From Oceanirhabdus sp. W0125-5 (GTDB taxonomy: Bacteria; Bacillota; Clostridia; Clostridiales; Clostridiaceae), in contig NZ_CP115913.1 in NCBI RefSeq assembly GCF_027938815.1, positions 1,894,001 to 1,958,000 of the forward strand: 64,000 nt of DNA, given 5' to 3'. The position numbers and the translations under genes are program-made. How positions within the stretch are numbered: the first letter of the stretch is position 1; each line of letters opens with the position of its first letter. Shown piece by piece: positions 42,089-51,169 of the stretch. Under the pieces are notes generated by a model. That model was not told where the DNA came from. It searched no databases and was given only the letters and a program-made list of their open reading frames with translations.

Positions 42089-45000
42089 TTAAAGAGCTAC
42101 TTCCTTCTTGCTTTTTTTCTTTTTCTTCTTTTTAACAAATAAAATAATTAGTACTAAAAGAGCTACTGATGCTCCTATTGAAATATATATTATCAATTTG
42201 TTTGAAGGTGTTTCAAGGATGCAGAAGGTGATATTTTTATTTGATGTTTTAAACACAAGATAGCTGCCATCAACATCAACATCAACTGCAGACCATTTGT
42301 TATCCTTTAGACTCATTAATTTAATGTTCTTTTTAGAATCTGGAAAGTAGTATCTGAGAGTAAATGTAGAATCAGATTCCTTAAAATCATCAAAAATAGA
42401 TGCTGTCCATTGTCCTACTAATATTTCAGGTTTATCATATTTCGGAGGTTTGGAATCGTTGGGTTTCAATGATACCTTAGCTTCAGGTCCGAAAACACCT
42501 TCTATCAATAGAAGAGGTTGAGTTGTATTTGGTGATTCCTCCACGGATATTGCTGTTATTAATGGTGTATAGATGGCCTCAAGGGTTTCAGAAAAGGTTA
42601 ATTTACTAAAATCATATTCTGGCCAAGAGCTATAATATCCTTTCTTCTCTGGTATCTTAGGAAGTTCATCTTCCTTTAATGAATCACCATAATTAAATTT
42701 TAAACTTTTTACTACTATATCTCCTGCTTTAAAGTTTAGAGTGAATTTCTTAAATTCATCTGGGAGAGTTTCGGTCTTAATAAAGGTATCATAATCTTGA
42801 GGTACAGCTTTTTCTGCGTAGCTGATATTGTCAATACCCGCCCATTTGTCTTTTACAAAATAATTGTTTTTAAATTCGCCGTTTGCCTCTCCGGAGATGC
42901 TGCCCATGTACTCCTTAGCATCAGAGATTTTTACCATAGTATAACAGTTATATACGTTCTCACCTTGTCCTGTAACTCCTCCAACGTAGTTGTTTCCAGA
43001 TACCATACACTTTGCATAGCTGTTTTTTATAGTAGAGGATGATGAACCTGAAATGCCACCAACAAAATCACCATCAGAGCTGTTAACATGACCGTAGTTT
43101 TCACATTTTGATAGTAAGCCCAGTTCCATTCTACCAGCAACTCCACCTGCATAATCCTTTTTAGAGGTTACTTTTCCTCTATTAATAGATTTATAAAGTA
43201 CCGCTGTAGTTTGATATTTGAATTTTAATGTGCTTTTTTCATCCTTGACTATATCTCCTTCAGGGTCAAAATCATATTCAATAGCCATTGAGCCTGCAAC
43301 TCCGCCAACATTTATGTCACCAGAGATTTTACCATTGTTAACAGACTTGGTAACATGACCTTTAGTTATTGAATTCTCATTATCAAGGCTACTGTCAGGG
43401 CTGTCCTGAGAAATATCCTCATATAGATCAACTCCTTCTAGTGCTCGCTTTCTTGCATCTATGATAATTTTAAAAATACTAGATATTTTAGCGTTTATTT
43501 CTTTTAAATCATCCACTATAAGAGTTCTTGAGGTTGATGATTCATTGTTAAGTGTATCCAATTCCTTTGATATTTCATCAAAAGTAGCAAAAAAACTATC
43601 TGTAGGCTCATTAATTTTCTTTCCTAATTCAGGAAACTTGATATCCTCTCGTGAATTTGCATCATCTAATATCTTCTGAGTTTTTTTTACAGCAGAATTT
43701 AAATAATCAGATGAAATACTCAATAACTCTGAACCCTTGCTCATTTTATCCATGGCCTCTGTTGAAAATTCTGTTGCTTTCTCTATATCAGATAAAGCTT
43801 CATTAAAATTCCATATAAATGCTTGCATGTATATCGTTGAAATTTCTAGTAATTCAAATGAGTCATTTAATAGGCCTAGGGAACGTTTTAGGGTCTTAAC
43901 ATCATCACTTATCACATCTGAGAATGTAGAAAGACCTGTTCTGATTTTTTTTAAAGCTGTACTAAAATCTTCTGAAAATGCTTTGGAACTAGAGATTAAA
44001 TCTTGGCTAACTTGAACCCAGTCAACTCCGCCTATAACACCAAAATTAGCCATTGTGTCAGCTATTATGTTTATTATATTTGTCATATCATTAGAGGCTT
44101 TTTCAAGGGCTGCAAAACCGTCATCTAAGTCTTTCTTTGCTTGTTCTACCTTTTCAGGATCTCCCAGGTTGTTTTGGAGTAATTCTGTTGCAGTCTTTAT
44201 TTTTCTCATTGCCTGATTTATAACGTCAATACAAGAAGACAAATTTGTAAAAGCAGTTTTAAGGTCTTGTGTTGCTAAAGTTAGATTGCTAGAAGCTTCT
44301 TTTAAATCAGAAAAGCCTTTTGATATCTCAAGTAATCCTGAGGTCATATTTTCACCTGCAAGATTAAAATCTTCAAGTACTGGTTCCATATCCTCAAGGA
44401 AAATTGAAATACGAAAAGAAATTTCATTAAGGGTTTTCACTGTGTCATCTGTAAAGTTTGTTGTTTGGTGAATAACTTCCTGTAATTCATCTGATGCTTT
44501 GCTAGTAAGATTATTTAAAGTTGATAACCTATCAGAAGCATCTTGAGAGCTGCTATCAAAATCATCTAAAGATTTATCTACCAAATATTTGAGTGAATCC
44601 AGTTCAGTATCAAGCTTTTGAAGGGTATCTTCTGAGAACTTTATCTGAAGATAGGGTTCCATTTGACCTACAACACCACCAACATCCTTACGTCCCAATA
44701 CTTCACCGAAGTTTTTACAGTTGCTCATATAACCTGATTGTCTTCCAATAATACCACCTACATTATAACCAACGTGTTGATACCCGATTCTCCCGCCATT
44801 TTGACAACTTTGAACTATTCCATCAGAGAAACCAGCGATTCCACCAGTATCTGTATGCACTATTACATTTTCAGATGATGTTAACTTACTTAATCTCATA
44901 TCATTTATGTCTGGGTAAGTATCTGTATTCAATGTATTAACCTTACCTTTATTAGAACACTGAATAATTATACCGTGATTACTGCCAGTGATTCCCCCTG

Positions 45001-45574
45001 TAAAGCGTTCACCAGTAATAAATCCAGAGGATTTGCAGTTTGAGATATAACCAGTAGATTCGTTTAGCCCAACAATACCACCAATATTATCTTTTCCTCC
45101 AACAGTGCCTTGGAAGGTGCAGCTTAATAATCTTCCCTTGTTAGTACCAACAATACCACCAATATTTTTCTGTGTTCCATCAGGAGATATATCTGCTATT
45201 ACATTAAGACTTTTTATGGTTCCACAGTCTTGAAGATAACGGAATAATCCCATGTTAGAACCAGTTTCAGATATATTCAATCCTTTGATAGTATGTCCAT
45301 TACCATCAAAGATACCACCAAATGTAGGTATTGGAGTGAAATCATATCCTGTAATGTCAATATCCTGGGTAAGGATAAAAGTTTTTTTCTGTGAATAAGT
45401 ATCCAAGGAACAATTGTTAGCAAATTTTATAAGTTCCTCAGGATTATGAATTAGTATTTTAAGAGGATCAGAATTAATTACTGATGCATGAACCAATGCT
45501 AAATTAGTGCATGATGTAAAAATAACTAATACGAGAAAAATATTAAATAAACGTGACTTCTTAAGCTTCTTCAT
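42089..45574 (-). CDS. Giant GLUG-repeat surface protein with coiled-coil middle and C-terminal membrane anchor
   Basis: The 1161-residue protein has a signal peptide (LFNIFLVLVIFTSCTNLALVHAS). Residues about 100-310 hold GLUG-type beta repeats (NIGGIVGTNKG, NIGGIVGLNES, GGITGSNHG). A long helical coil lies at about 330-740 (SSQDASDRLSTLNNLTSKASDELQEV), then more GLUG repeats (INVGGVAGSMA, YAGGVAGRM, VGGISGSSS, YVGGVTGQG). One membrane segment follows (IYISIGASVALLVLIILFV) with a lysine-rich tail inside. It thus projects from the membrane, perhaps as an adhesin or a partner of the exporter. The start at 45574 with AGGAGG overlaps the MMPL gene by 14 bases, so the two are coupled. No LPxTG site. 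Confidence 0.75.
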   Translation of the reverse strand: MKKLKKSRLFNIFLVLVIFTSCTNLALVHASVINSDPLKILIHNPEELIKFANNCSLDTYSQKKTFILTQDIDITGYDFTPIPTFGGIFDGNGHTIKGLNISETGSNMGLFRYLQDCGTIKSLNVIADISPDGTQKNIGGIVGTNKGRLLSCTFQGTVGGKDNIGGIVGLNESTGYISNCKSSGFITGERFTGGITGSNHGIIIQCSNKGKVNTLNTDTYPDINDMRLSKLTSSENVIVHTDTGGIAGFSDGIVQSCQNGGRIGYQHVGYNVGGIIGRQSGYMSNCKNFGEVLGRKDVGGVVGQMEPYLQIKFSEDTLQKLDTELDSLKYLVDKSLDDFDSSSQDASDRLSTLNNLTSKASDELQEVIHQTTNFTDDTVKTLNEISFRISIFLEDMEPVLEDFNLAGENMTSGLLEISKGFSDLKEASSNLTLATQDLKTAFTNLSSCIDVINQAMRKIKTATELLQNNLGDPEKVEQAKKDLDDGFAALEKASNDMTNIINIIADTMANFGVIGGVDWVQVSQDLISSSKAFSEDFSTALKKIRTGLSTFSDVISDDVKTLKRSLGLLNDSFELLEISTIYMQAFIWNFNEALSDIEKATEFSTEAMDKMSKGSELLSISSDYLNSAVKKTQKILDDANSREDIKFPELGKKINEPTDSFFATFDEISKELDTLNNESSTSRTLIVDDLKEINAKISSIFKIIIDARKRALEGVDLYEDISQDSPDSSLDNENSITKGHVTKSVNNGKISGDINVGGVAGSMAIEYDFDPEGDIVKDEKSTLKFKYQTTAVLYKSINRGKVTSKKDYAGGVAGRMELGLLSKCENYGHVNSSDGDFVGGISGSSSSTIKNSYAKCMVSGNNYVGGVTGQGENVYNCYTMVKISDAKEYMGSISGEANGEFKNNYFVKDKWAGIDNISYAEKAVPQDYDTFIKTETLPDEFKKFTLNFKAGDIVVKSLKFNYGDSLKEDELPKIPEKKGYYSSWPEYDFSKLTFSETLEAIYTPLITAISVEESPNTTQPLLLIEGVFGPEAKVSLKPNDSKPPKYDKPEILVGQWTASIFDDFKESDSTFTLRYYFPDSKKNIKLMSLKDNKWSAVDVDVDGSYLVFKTSNKNITFCILETPSNKLIIYISIGASVALLVLIILFVKKKKKKKSKKEVAL

Positions 45575-48026
45575 CTGAAACCTCCTTCTGAACAAATTCT
45601 GCTGGTAGTTCTTTTCTATTTTTAATGTTCTTGCTCTCAACAATCGCTGTAATATCACCTTTGATTGAGCCGTTTATATCTGCATCTATTACCCCTGATA
45701 CATAACCACGAACTCTACCGTTAACCTTCATATTTCCAGTATAACTGACAACGCGGGAAGGTCTTTTTATTGTAAATGCAGTTTTTTCAATAAGGAAATC
45801 TCCAAGGAGCAGGGTCTGTGGCAAAACTCCCATTACAAGAATCAGAGATATAATAGTTCCACGGCCTAAACACACACCTATTGAAGAAATAGCATAATCC
45901 GAAGATAATTGACCTATTAATAGACCAGCTGATGCCAAAATTGTACTAGAGGTAATGATTGTTGGGAATGCTTGATTTAATGATTGAATCATAGCATCTT
46001 TAAGTGACATAACCTGTTTTAGTTCCATGTATCTACTAGTAATAACAATAGCGTAATCTATTGTAGCCCCCATTTGAATAGAAGTTACAACAAGATAACT
46101 TAAAAAATAGATATTTGTATTTGTCAGTGAAGGGAAGGAGAAGTTTATCCAAATACTTCCCTGTATAGTGAGTACCAGCAATACTGGTATACCAGCTGAT
46201 TTAAATGTGAACAGTAGAACTGTCATAACAAATAGTGCAGAAAGTATACCTATGATTAAATTATCTGTTGAGAAAAAAGTGGCAAGATCATTGGCACTAG
46301 TAGATTCACCAGCGATGATGGTCTTATCATAATATTTTCCAGAAATTTTGTGTATAGTATCTAGCAGCTTAAAGGTTTCTTCGCCTTCCTCAGCAGTGTC
46401 TACACCCAAAAGTATACGACTGTAGTTTTCCCCTTTAAGTTGAAGTTGTGCACGATTTAGCTGTTCATATAGGTCGTCGAATTTATCATTAAGATCCTTG
46501 TTTAAATTGACATAGCCCTGATTCTTTTGTTCATTAAGAAAGTTAATCATGTCAATGAGTGGAACTTTATAGTTGTCCAAACCATTTATAACTCGACCGT
46601 AAAGTTCATTATTCACTGCATAGGCACTGTATAATAAACGGGATACTTCTATATCAAGATCAGTGAGTTCTGCAAACTGTCTAGTGGTTAAACTGTCTGT
46701 AAGAACATAATCATCTAAAGCATCGATATTAGCTAGGCCAAGTGCAAAATCAGTAACCTCTAACTCTTCAAGATCTTTTATCAAGAGACCTTCTTTTTCA
46801 TAGTCACCAGATGGAACTATGATGGCTAACATGTTGTTAGTGGAGAAAGTATCCGTGATTTTCTTTTCAGCAATTTGTGTTTCATTTTGTTTTTTTGTCT
46901 TTAATGTACTAAAACCGAAAACATAGTTACAACGACTAGATAGCACAAAAGAAACAACTATAATAGCTATGAATATAGGAGGAACTATATAACGGGTTTT
47001 TACAACTATTTTTCCCCATATATTTATGCTTGGCACAAAATTCTTATGTTTTGTCTTGTCCATTCCTTTGCTGAACATCATAAGTAAACCTGGCATCAAT
47101 GTGAAAACTGTAAGCAGGCTAAAGAGTAAAGCTTTTATAAGAACAATTCCCATATCAAAACCTAGGGAGAATTGCATGCACATAAGAGCCATAAGTCCAG
47201 AGATTGTAGTTAAACTACTGGAGGATATTTCAGGAATTGCTTTACTTAGTGCCTTAATGGTAGCTTCTCTGGCTTGGAGATTTATACGCTCTTCAGTAAA
47301 CCTGTGGCACAAGATAATAGCATAATCAATAGCTAGAGCTAATTGGAGTACGCTGGAAATTGAATTTGACACAAAGGAAATCTCACCGTAAAGAAAATTA
47401 GTTCCCATATTTAATAGTGCGGCAACTCCAAAGGTTATCATTAATACCGGTATCTCCATATATGTTTTAGAGGTAAAAAGAAGTACTCCTAAAATAATGA
47501 AAATGGCAATAACTAGAACTGAGGAAATCTCTTTGGCAAGTGATGCTGCAGTATCCTTGTTAATCTCACTTGAAATGTAATAATCGTAGTCTTGAATACT
47601 ATCTATTACTTTGTTCATAGAGTTTTTAGTGATTTCAGCACTTTCTTCCCCATCGAAGGTAATATTAAAGAGTGCAGAAGCTGATTTATAATGATCCAGA
47701 TCATTTTCAAACTCTATTTCAGAAACTCCTTCAATTTCTTTTAATTTCTCACAAAGAGCTTCCGCTTTACTGTATGTTATGTTTGATATCATAACGCTTG
47801 CCCTACCATAAGTTATGAACTCATCTTCCATAATAGTGAGCCCTTGGCGAGTTTCTGTGGTAGATGGCAGGTAGGTTGTAATATCGTTGTTTACTTTTAC
47901 CCAAGACCTGGAAAAAACAGAAAAAACAATCATAATGCAATATCCCAGGATGAATCCTTTTCTTTTATCTACTATAAATGTTGCTAAGCGTTCCATAAAA
48001 CTTATATTTTTTTTATTATCTTTCAT
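45561..48026 (-). CDS. MMPL/RND-family exporter
   Basis: The 821-residue protein has the RND plan: one N-terminal helix, a large outer loop (ITTYLPSTTETRQGLTIMEDEF), five helices with LALAIDYAIILCHRFTEE, then a second half with VVTSIQMGATIDYAIVITSRYMEL. The Asp residues in AIDYAI and TIDYAI are the expected proton-relay sites. MMPL proteins export lipids or other hydrophobic molecules. After the last helix comes an unusual soluble tail (KVNGRVRGYVSGVIDADINGSIKGDITAIVES) that reads like a short bactofilin-type beta helix. The RBS is GGAAGGG. Divergent TetR gene is the likely repressor. The GLUG protein follows with overlap. Confidence 0.88.
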   Translation of the reverse strand: MKDNKKNISFMERLATFIVDKRKGFILGYCIMIVFSVFSRSWVKVNNDITTYLPSTTETRQGLTIMEDEFITYGRASVMISNITYSKAEALCEKLKEIEGVSEIEFENDLDHYKSASALFNITFDGEESAEITKNSMNKVIDSIQDYDYYISSEINKDTAASLAKEISSVLVIAIFIILGVLLFTSKTYMEIPVLMITFGVAALLNMGTNFLYGEISFVSNSISSVLQLALAIDYAIILCHRFTEERINLQAREATIKALSKAIPEISSSSLTTISGLMALMCMQFSLGFDMGIVLIKALLFSLLTVFTLMPGLLMMFSKGMDKTKHKNFVPSINIWGKIVVKTRYIVPPIFIAIIVVSFVLSSRCNYVFGFSTLKTKKQNETQIAEKKITDTFSTNNMLAIIVPSGDYEKEGLLIKDLEELEVTDFALGLANIDALDDYVLTDSLTTRQFAELTDLDIEVSRLLYSAYAVNNELYGRVINGLDNYKVPLIDMINFLNEQKNQGYVNLNKDLNDKFDDLYEQLNRAQLQLKGENYSRILLGVDTAEEGEETFKLLDTIHKISGKYYDKTIIAGESTSANDLATFFSTDNLIIGILSALFVMTVLLFTFKSAGIPVLLVLTIQGSIWINFSFPSLTNTNIYFLSYLVVTSIQMGATIDYAIVITSRYMELKQVMSLKDAMIQSLNQAFPTIITSSTILASAGLLIGQLSSDYAISSIGVCLGRGTIISLILVMGVLPQTLLLGDFLIEKTAFTIKRPSRVVSYTGNMKVNGRVRGYVSGVIDADINGSIKGDITAIVESKNIKNRKELPAEFVQKEVSDEEA

Positions 48027-48206
48027 TAGTTATCCCTTCCAGTTAATAAGATTATCACATTATTATTAATTTATTAGGGGGTGTTTTCAATAGACAATTC
48101 TTATGAGAGTGTCAAAAATTTAGACAAATATATAGAAAGTGTATAGAAAAATATGTTATATTTTACTAGAGAATAATTAGATATAGCAATGGAAAGAGGG
48201 ACTTTT

Positions 48207-48815
48207 ATGACCGGTAAGAAAAAACAAAATATTACAAAGCAAAATTTAACAAAAAAGGTTCTCACAAATTCGCTAAAAAAGCTTATGACACAAAAACCAC
48301 TAGAAAAGATAAGTATCAGAGAGATTACTGAGGACTGTGGTTTGAATAGACAGACCTTTTATTATCACTTCTCGGATATTTACAATCAATTAGAATGGCT
48401 ATATCAGCAAGAAGCTATTGCCTTGTTTGCAGAACATAAAGGAAAGAAGTTATGGCAAGAGGGCTTGTTAAAGTTCTTTAACTATTTTAATGAAAATAGA
48501 GAAATGTGTTATTGTACATTAAAATCTTTGGGAAGAGAACATTTATTTAGACACTTTTATGAAGATGTATATGAAATCTTCAGAGGTACCATAGATGTGC
48601 TTAGTGAAGGAATAGATATGAGTGATGAATATAAGGAGATGTTGACACAATACTACGTGTTTTCATTTGGAGGAGTTATTGAAAATTGGGTGTATGGAAA
48701 TATTACACAATCCCCAGAAGAATTAGTGGAGTTTATTGACATCATGCTTCAAGATCAAATGAAGGGAATTGCGTTGAGGTATGGAGTTGATTTTAAAAAA
48801 AATACTGATAATTAA
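48207..48815 (+). CDS. TetR-family transcriptional regulator (DhaS-like)
   Basis: The 202-residue protein has a TetR helix-turn-helix (ITKQNLTKKVLTNSLKKLMTQKPLEKISIREITEDCGLNRQTFYYHFSDIYNQLEWLY) and a C-terminal domain like DhaS/TetR_C_8 proteins (FNYFNENREMCYCTLKSLGREHL). ATG at 48207 after AGAGGGA is preferred over the ATG at 48189. It is divergent from the MMPL-GLUG operon, separated by 180 bases, and likely controls it and itself. I could not identify a clear operator. Confidence 0.88.
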   Translation: MTGKKKQNITKQNLTKKVLTNSLKKLMTQKPLEKISIREITEDCGLNRQTFYYHFSDIYNQLEWLYQQEAIALFAEHKGKKLWQEGLLKFFNYFNENREMCYCTLKSLGREHLFRHFYEDVYEIFRGTIDVLSEGIDMSDEYKEMLTQYYVFSFGGVIENWVYGNITQSPEELVEFIDIMLQDQMKGIALRYGVDFKKNTDN

Positions 48816-48929
48816 AATAAGTAGAATCAAAGTGGCTACTACAGCATATTAATATAAAGAATGTAAGTAATGTCATTATCCAAAAAATAGATTTTAATAA
48901 AAAAAAATGAAAAAAAATTAAAAAAAGAC

Positions 48930-48958
48930 TTTACAGATATAAAAAACTAGTGTATTAT
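48930..48958 (+). promoter_or_regulatory. Promoter upstream of the small-gene array
   Basis: TTTACA (48930-48935), 17-base spacer, TATTAT (48953-48958), placed 69 bases before the first small ORF. Terminator hairpins at 49167 and 49234 separate this first ORF from the array, so the array may depend on read-through or on another start I could not see. Confidence 0.5.
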
Positions 48959-49026
48959 GAATATCGTAGTAAGAAAAAAATTACAAATATGAGAATTTAA
49001 AAAATTCTGAAAGGAGATCAAGAAGA

Positions 49027-49131
49027 ATGAGTAATAACTTTAAACATAATAAAGTCTACACTGCAACAGTTAATAACTTACAATCAAATATATTCAATAT
49101 TGGTCTGCTATCAGGAGCCTATAATAGATAA
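49027..49131 (+). CDS. 34-residue peptide of unknown function
   Basis: The ORF starts at ATG, 11 bases after AAAGGAG, and encodes MSNNFKHNKVYTATVNNLQS followed by NIFNIGLLSGAYNR. It is rich in Asn and has no Cys. It lies between a good promoter and a terminator, so it is a plausible expressed micro-gene. I do not recognise it; a leader peptide or secreted signal is possible. Confidence 0.45.
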   Translation: MSNNFKHNKVYTATVNNLQSNIFNIGLLSGAYNR

Positions 49132-49166
49132 CTTTAATTTGCAAAAAATTAATTTAAGATTATAAG

Positions 49167-49186
49167 CCGCAGACTGAGTTCTGCGG
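49167..49186 (+). terminator. Rho-independent terminator
   Basis: CCGCAGA (49167-49173) pairs with TCTGCGG (49180-49186), followed by TTTTTT, directly after the 34-residue peptide gene. Confidence 0.85.
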
Positions 49187-49233
49187 TTTTTTATGCATTT
49201 GTGTCATTATGCCTTTTTCAGATGCTTAAATAT

Positions 49234-49261
49234 AAAAGCCGTAGGATAAACTACGGCTTTT
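49234..49261 (+). terminator. Rho-independent terminator
   Basis: AAAAGCCGTAG (49234-49244) pairs with CTACGGCTTTT (49251-49261). It is the second terminator before the small-gene array, possibly an attenuator-like element. Confidence 0.75.
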
Positions 49262-49308
49262 ATTATGCAAAAAAATTGAAGTAATTTGAAAAAATGGAGG
49301 TGATAGGT

Positions 49309-49449
49309 ATGAAAAGGAAAAAGTTTTTAGAGAAAGATTCTTTACTAACATTATTAGAGTACAAATTAGAGTACAGAGAAGAACAAAAAAGACTTGATAA
49401 AGAAGCAGATAGACAAATTGAAAACAGCTTATTATTTATGAGAATGTAA
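49309..49449 (+). CDS. Small-protein array member 1 (46 residues, divergent)
   Basis: The product begins MKRKKFLEKDSLLTLLEYKL and ends ENSLLFMRM. It shares the LLEYKLEYREE core of the array but is more diverged than the others. The RBS is GGAGG. It is the first of a run of tiny paralogues, each with its own ribosome binding site. Confidence 0.7.
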   Translation: MKRKKFLEKDSLLTLLEYKLEYREEQKRLDKEADRQIENSLLFMRM

Positions 49450-49465
49450 TAAAGGAGATGATAGT

Positions 49466-49603
49466 ATGAAAAATTTATTATTTAAGAAAAACAATTTAGC
49501 AGCATTATTAGAGTACAAATTAGAGTATAAAGAAGAGTTAAAGAGAATTGACCAAGAAGCAAAGAGAGCAATTGATAACACAAGATTATTTATGGGAATG
49601 TAA
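49466..49603 (+). CDS. Small-protein array member 2 (cassette A, unit 1)
   Basis: A 45-residue protein: MKNLLFKKNNLAALLEYKLE, then YKEELKRIDQEAKRA and IDNTRLFMGM. It is a single Lys/Glu-rich amphipathic helix by eye, with no Cys and no signal peptide. AAAGGAGATGATAGT precedes ATG. Its counterpart in cassette B is at 50367. Confidence 0.75.
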   Translation: MKNLLFKKNNLAALLEYKLEYKEELKRIDQEAKRAIDNTRLFMGM

Positions 49604-49619
49604 TGAAGGAGGTGATAGT

Positions 49620-49757
49620 ATGAAGAATTTATTATTTAAGAAAAATAATTTAGCAGCATTGATAGAGTACAAATTAGAGTACAAAGAAGAGTTAAAGAGA
49701 ATCGATCAAGAAGCAAAAAGAGCAGTTGAACACAGCAGATTATTTATGGGAATGTAG
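49620..49757 (+). CDS. Small-protein array member 3 (cassette A, unit 2)
   Basis: A 45-residue paralogue with the AALIEYKLEYKEELKRIDQE core and VEHSRLFMGM end. It starts 17 bases after the previous stop, with GGAGG. Confidence 0.75.
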   Translation: MKNLLFKKNNLAALIEYKLEYKEELKRIDQEAKRAVEHSRLFMGM

Positions 49758-49772
49758 TAAGGAGATGATAGT

Positions 49773-49910
49773 ATGAAGAATTTATTATTTAAGAAAAACA
49801 ATTTAGCAGCATTGATAGAGTACAAATTAGAGTACAAAGAAGAATTAAAGAGAATTGACCAAGAAGCAAAAAGAGCAGTTGAACACAGCAGATTATTCAT
49901 GGGAATGTAG
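49773..49910 (+). CDS. Small-protein array member 4 (cassette A, unit 3)
   Basis: A 45-residue paralogue whose protein appears identical to member 3 (MKNLLFKKNNLAALIEYKLE...VEHSRLFMGM). It has its own AAGGAG site 15 bases after the previous stop. Confidence 0.75.
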   Translation: MKNLLFKKNNLAALIEYKLEYKEELKRIDQEAKRAVEHSRLFMGM

Positions 49911-49926
49911 TAAAGGAGTTGATAAT

Positions 49927-50064
49927 ATGAAGAAATCATTTTTAGAAAAAAATAATTTAGCAACATTATTAGAGTACAAATTAGAATACAAAGAAGCATT
50001 AAAGAAAATTGATCAAGAAGCAAAAAGAGCAATTGATAACAACAGATTATTTATGGGACTGTAG
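49927..50064 (+). CDS. Small-protein array member 5 (cassette A, unit 4)
   Basis: A 45-residue paralogue, MKKSFLEKNNLATLLEYKLE...EALKKIDQEAKRAIDNNRLFMGL, more divergent at the N-terminus than its neighbours. AAAGGAG precedes it. Confidence 0.75.
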   Translation: MKKSFLEKNNLATLLEYKLEYKEALKKIDQEAKRAIDNNRLFMGL

Positions 50065-50080
50065 TAAAGGGGTTGATAGT

Positions 50081-50227
50081 ATGAAGAAATCATTTTTAGA
50101 GAAAAATTCTTTAGCAGCATTATTAGAGTATAAATTGCAGTATAGAGAAGAGTTAAAGAGAATAGAGAAAGAAGAAGAGAGAAAAATTCAAAATATAGTT
50201 CTAAGTTATAATAATATGTTTATCTAA
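50081..50227 (+). CDS. Small-protein array member 6 (cassette A, unit 5, long C-terminus)
   Basis: A 48-residue paralogue, MKKSFLEKNSLAALLEYKLQ, with a distinct end (EKEEERKIQNIVLSYNNMFI) instead of RLFMGM. This end type closes each five-gene cassette and recurs in member 11. Confidence 0.75.
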   Translation: MKKSFLEKNSLAALLEYKLQYREELKRIEKEEERKIQNIVLSYNNMFI

Positions 50228-50268
50228 TTCGAATGAAGTAAAAAAATTATAAAAGGAGAGTGTTTAAA

Positions 50269-50340
50269 GTGTTAATAGGTAGTTGTAAAGTAAAAGGAAA
50301 TAGTGATTTTAAGGTGAAGAGTTCGAATGAGTATGGATAG
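50269..50340 (+). CDS. 23-residue peptide closing cassette A
   Basis: GTG start after AAAGGAG; the product is MLIGSCKVKGNSDFKVKSSN plus EYG. A near-copy lies at 51170 after cassette B. It is unlike the array proteins and contains one Cys. Its conservation in both copies, with RBS, supports it, but the copies are recent. Confidence 0.45.
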   Translation: MLIGSCKVKGNSDFKVKSSNEYG

Positions 50341-50366
50341 CTATGGATAGGATGGAGGTTATAGAT

Positions 50367-50504
50367 ATGAAGAAATTATTTATTAAGAAAAACGATTTAG
50401 CAACATTATTGGAATACAAATTAGAATATAAAGAAGAATTAAAAAGACTTGATAAAGAAGCAAAGAGAGCAGTTGAACACAGCAGATTATTCATGGGAAT
50501 GTAG
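50367..50504 (+). CDS. Small-protein array member 7 (cassette B, unit 1)
   Basis: A 45-residue paralogue, MKKLFIKKNDLATLLEYKLE...KRLDKEAKRAVEHSRLFMGM, with GGAGG upstream. It lies 901 bases after member 2. Confidence 0.75.
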   Translation: MKKLFIKKNDLATLLEYKLEYKEELKRLDKEAKRAVEHSRLFMGM

Positions 50505-50520
50505 TAGAGGAGATGATAAT

Positions 50521-50658
50521 ATGAAGAATTTATTATTTAAGAAAAATAATTTAGCAGCATTGATAGAGTACAAATTAGAGTACAAAGAAGAGTTAAAGAG
50601 AATTGACCAAGAAGCTAAAAGAGCAGTTGAACACAGCAGATTATTCATGGGAATGTAG
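50521..50658 (+). CDS. Small-protein array member 8 (cassette B, unit 2)
   Basis: A 45-residue paralogue, same protein type as members 3 and 4 (AALIEYKLE, VEHSRLFMGM). It has its own GAGGAG site and lies 901 bases after member 3. Confidence 0.75.
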   Translation: MKNLLFKKNNLAALIEYKLEYKEELKRIDQEAKRAVEHSRLFMGM

Positions 50659-50674
50659 TAAAGGAGATGATAGT

Positions 50675-50812
50675 ATGAAGAATTTATTATTTAAGAAAAA
50701 TAATTTAGCAGCATTAATAGAGTATAAATTAGAATATAAAGAAGAGTTAAAGAGAATTGACCAAGAAGCAAAGAGAGCAGTTGAACACAGCAGATTATTC
50801 ATGGGAATGTAG
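50675..50812 (+). CDS. Small-protein array member 9 (cassette B, unit 3)
   Basis: A 45-residue paralogue, again the AALIEYKLE and VEHSRLFMGM type. AAAGGAG precedes it; it lies 902 bases after member 4. Confidence 0.75.
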   Translation: MKNLLFKKNNLAALIEYKLEYKEELKRIDQEAKRAVEHSRLFMGM

Positions 50813-50828
50813 TAAAGGAGATGATAGT

Positions 50829-50966
50829 ATGAAGAATTTATTATTTAAGAAAAATAATTTAGCAGCATTAATAGAGTACAAATTAGAGTACAAAGAAGAG
50901 TTAAAGAGAATTGACCAAGAAGCTAAAAGAGCAGTTGAACACAGCAGATTATTTATGGGAATGTAG
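50829..50966 (+). CDS. Small-protein array member 10 (cassette B, unit 4)
   Basis: A 45-residue paralogue of the AALIEYKLE and VEHSRLFMGM type, 902 bases after member 5. Unlike member 5 it matches its direct neighbours, which suggests gene conversion inside the array. Confidence 0.75.
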   Translation: MKNLLFKKNNLAALIEYKLEYKEELKRIDQEAKRAVEHSRLFMGM

Positions 50967-50981
50967 TAAGGAGATGATAGT

Positions 50982-51128
50982 ATGAGAAATTTATTATTTA
51001 AGAAAAACAATTTAGCAGCATTATTAGAGTACAAATTAGAGTACAAAGAAGAATTAAAAAGAATTGAGAAAGAAGAAGAGAGAAAAATTCAAAATATAGT
51101 TGTTAATTTCAATAGTATGTTTATCTAA
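50982..51128 (+). CDS. Small-protein array member 11 (cassette B, unit 5, long C-terminus)
   Basis: A 48-residue paralogue, MRNLLFKKNNLAALLEYKLE, ending EKEEERKIQNIVVNFNSMFI like member 6. It closes cassette B, 901 bases after member 6. Confidence 0.75.
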   Translation: MRNLLFKKNNLAALLEYKLEYKEELKRIEKEEERKIQNIVVNFNSMFI

Positions 51129-51169
51129 TTTGAATGAAGTAAAAAAATAACTTAAAGGAGATGTTTAAA

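Noticed and set aside
49706..51046. Several ORFs on the minus strand and shifted plus-frame ORFs of 69 residues over the small-gene array
   Set aside because: They run across the stop, spacer and start of neighbouring small genes; the frames I list have a ribosome binding site before each ATG and a shared protein core.
49309..51128. CRISPR-like repeat array
   Set aside because: The repeat period is about 154 bases with full ORFs and ribosome binding sites; repeats and spacers of CRISPR size are absent.
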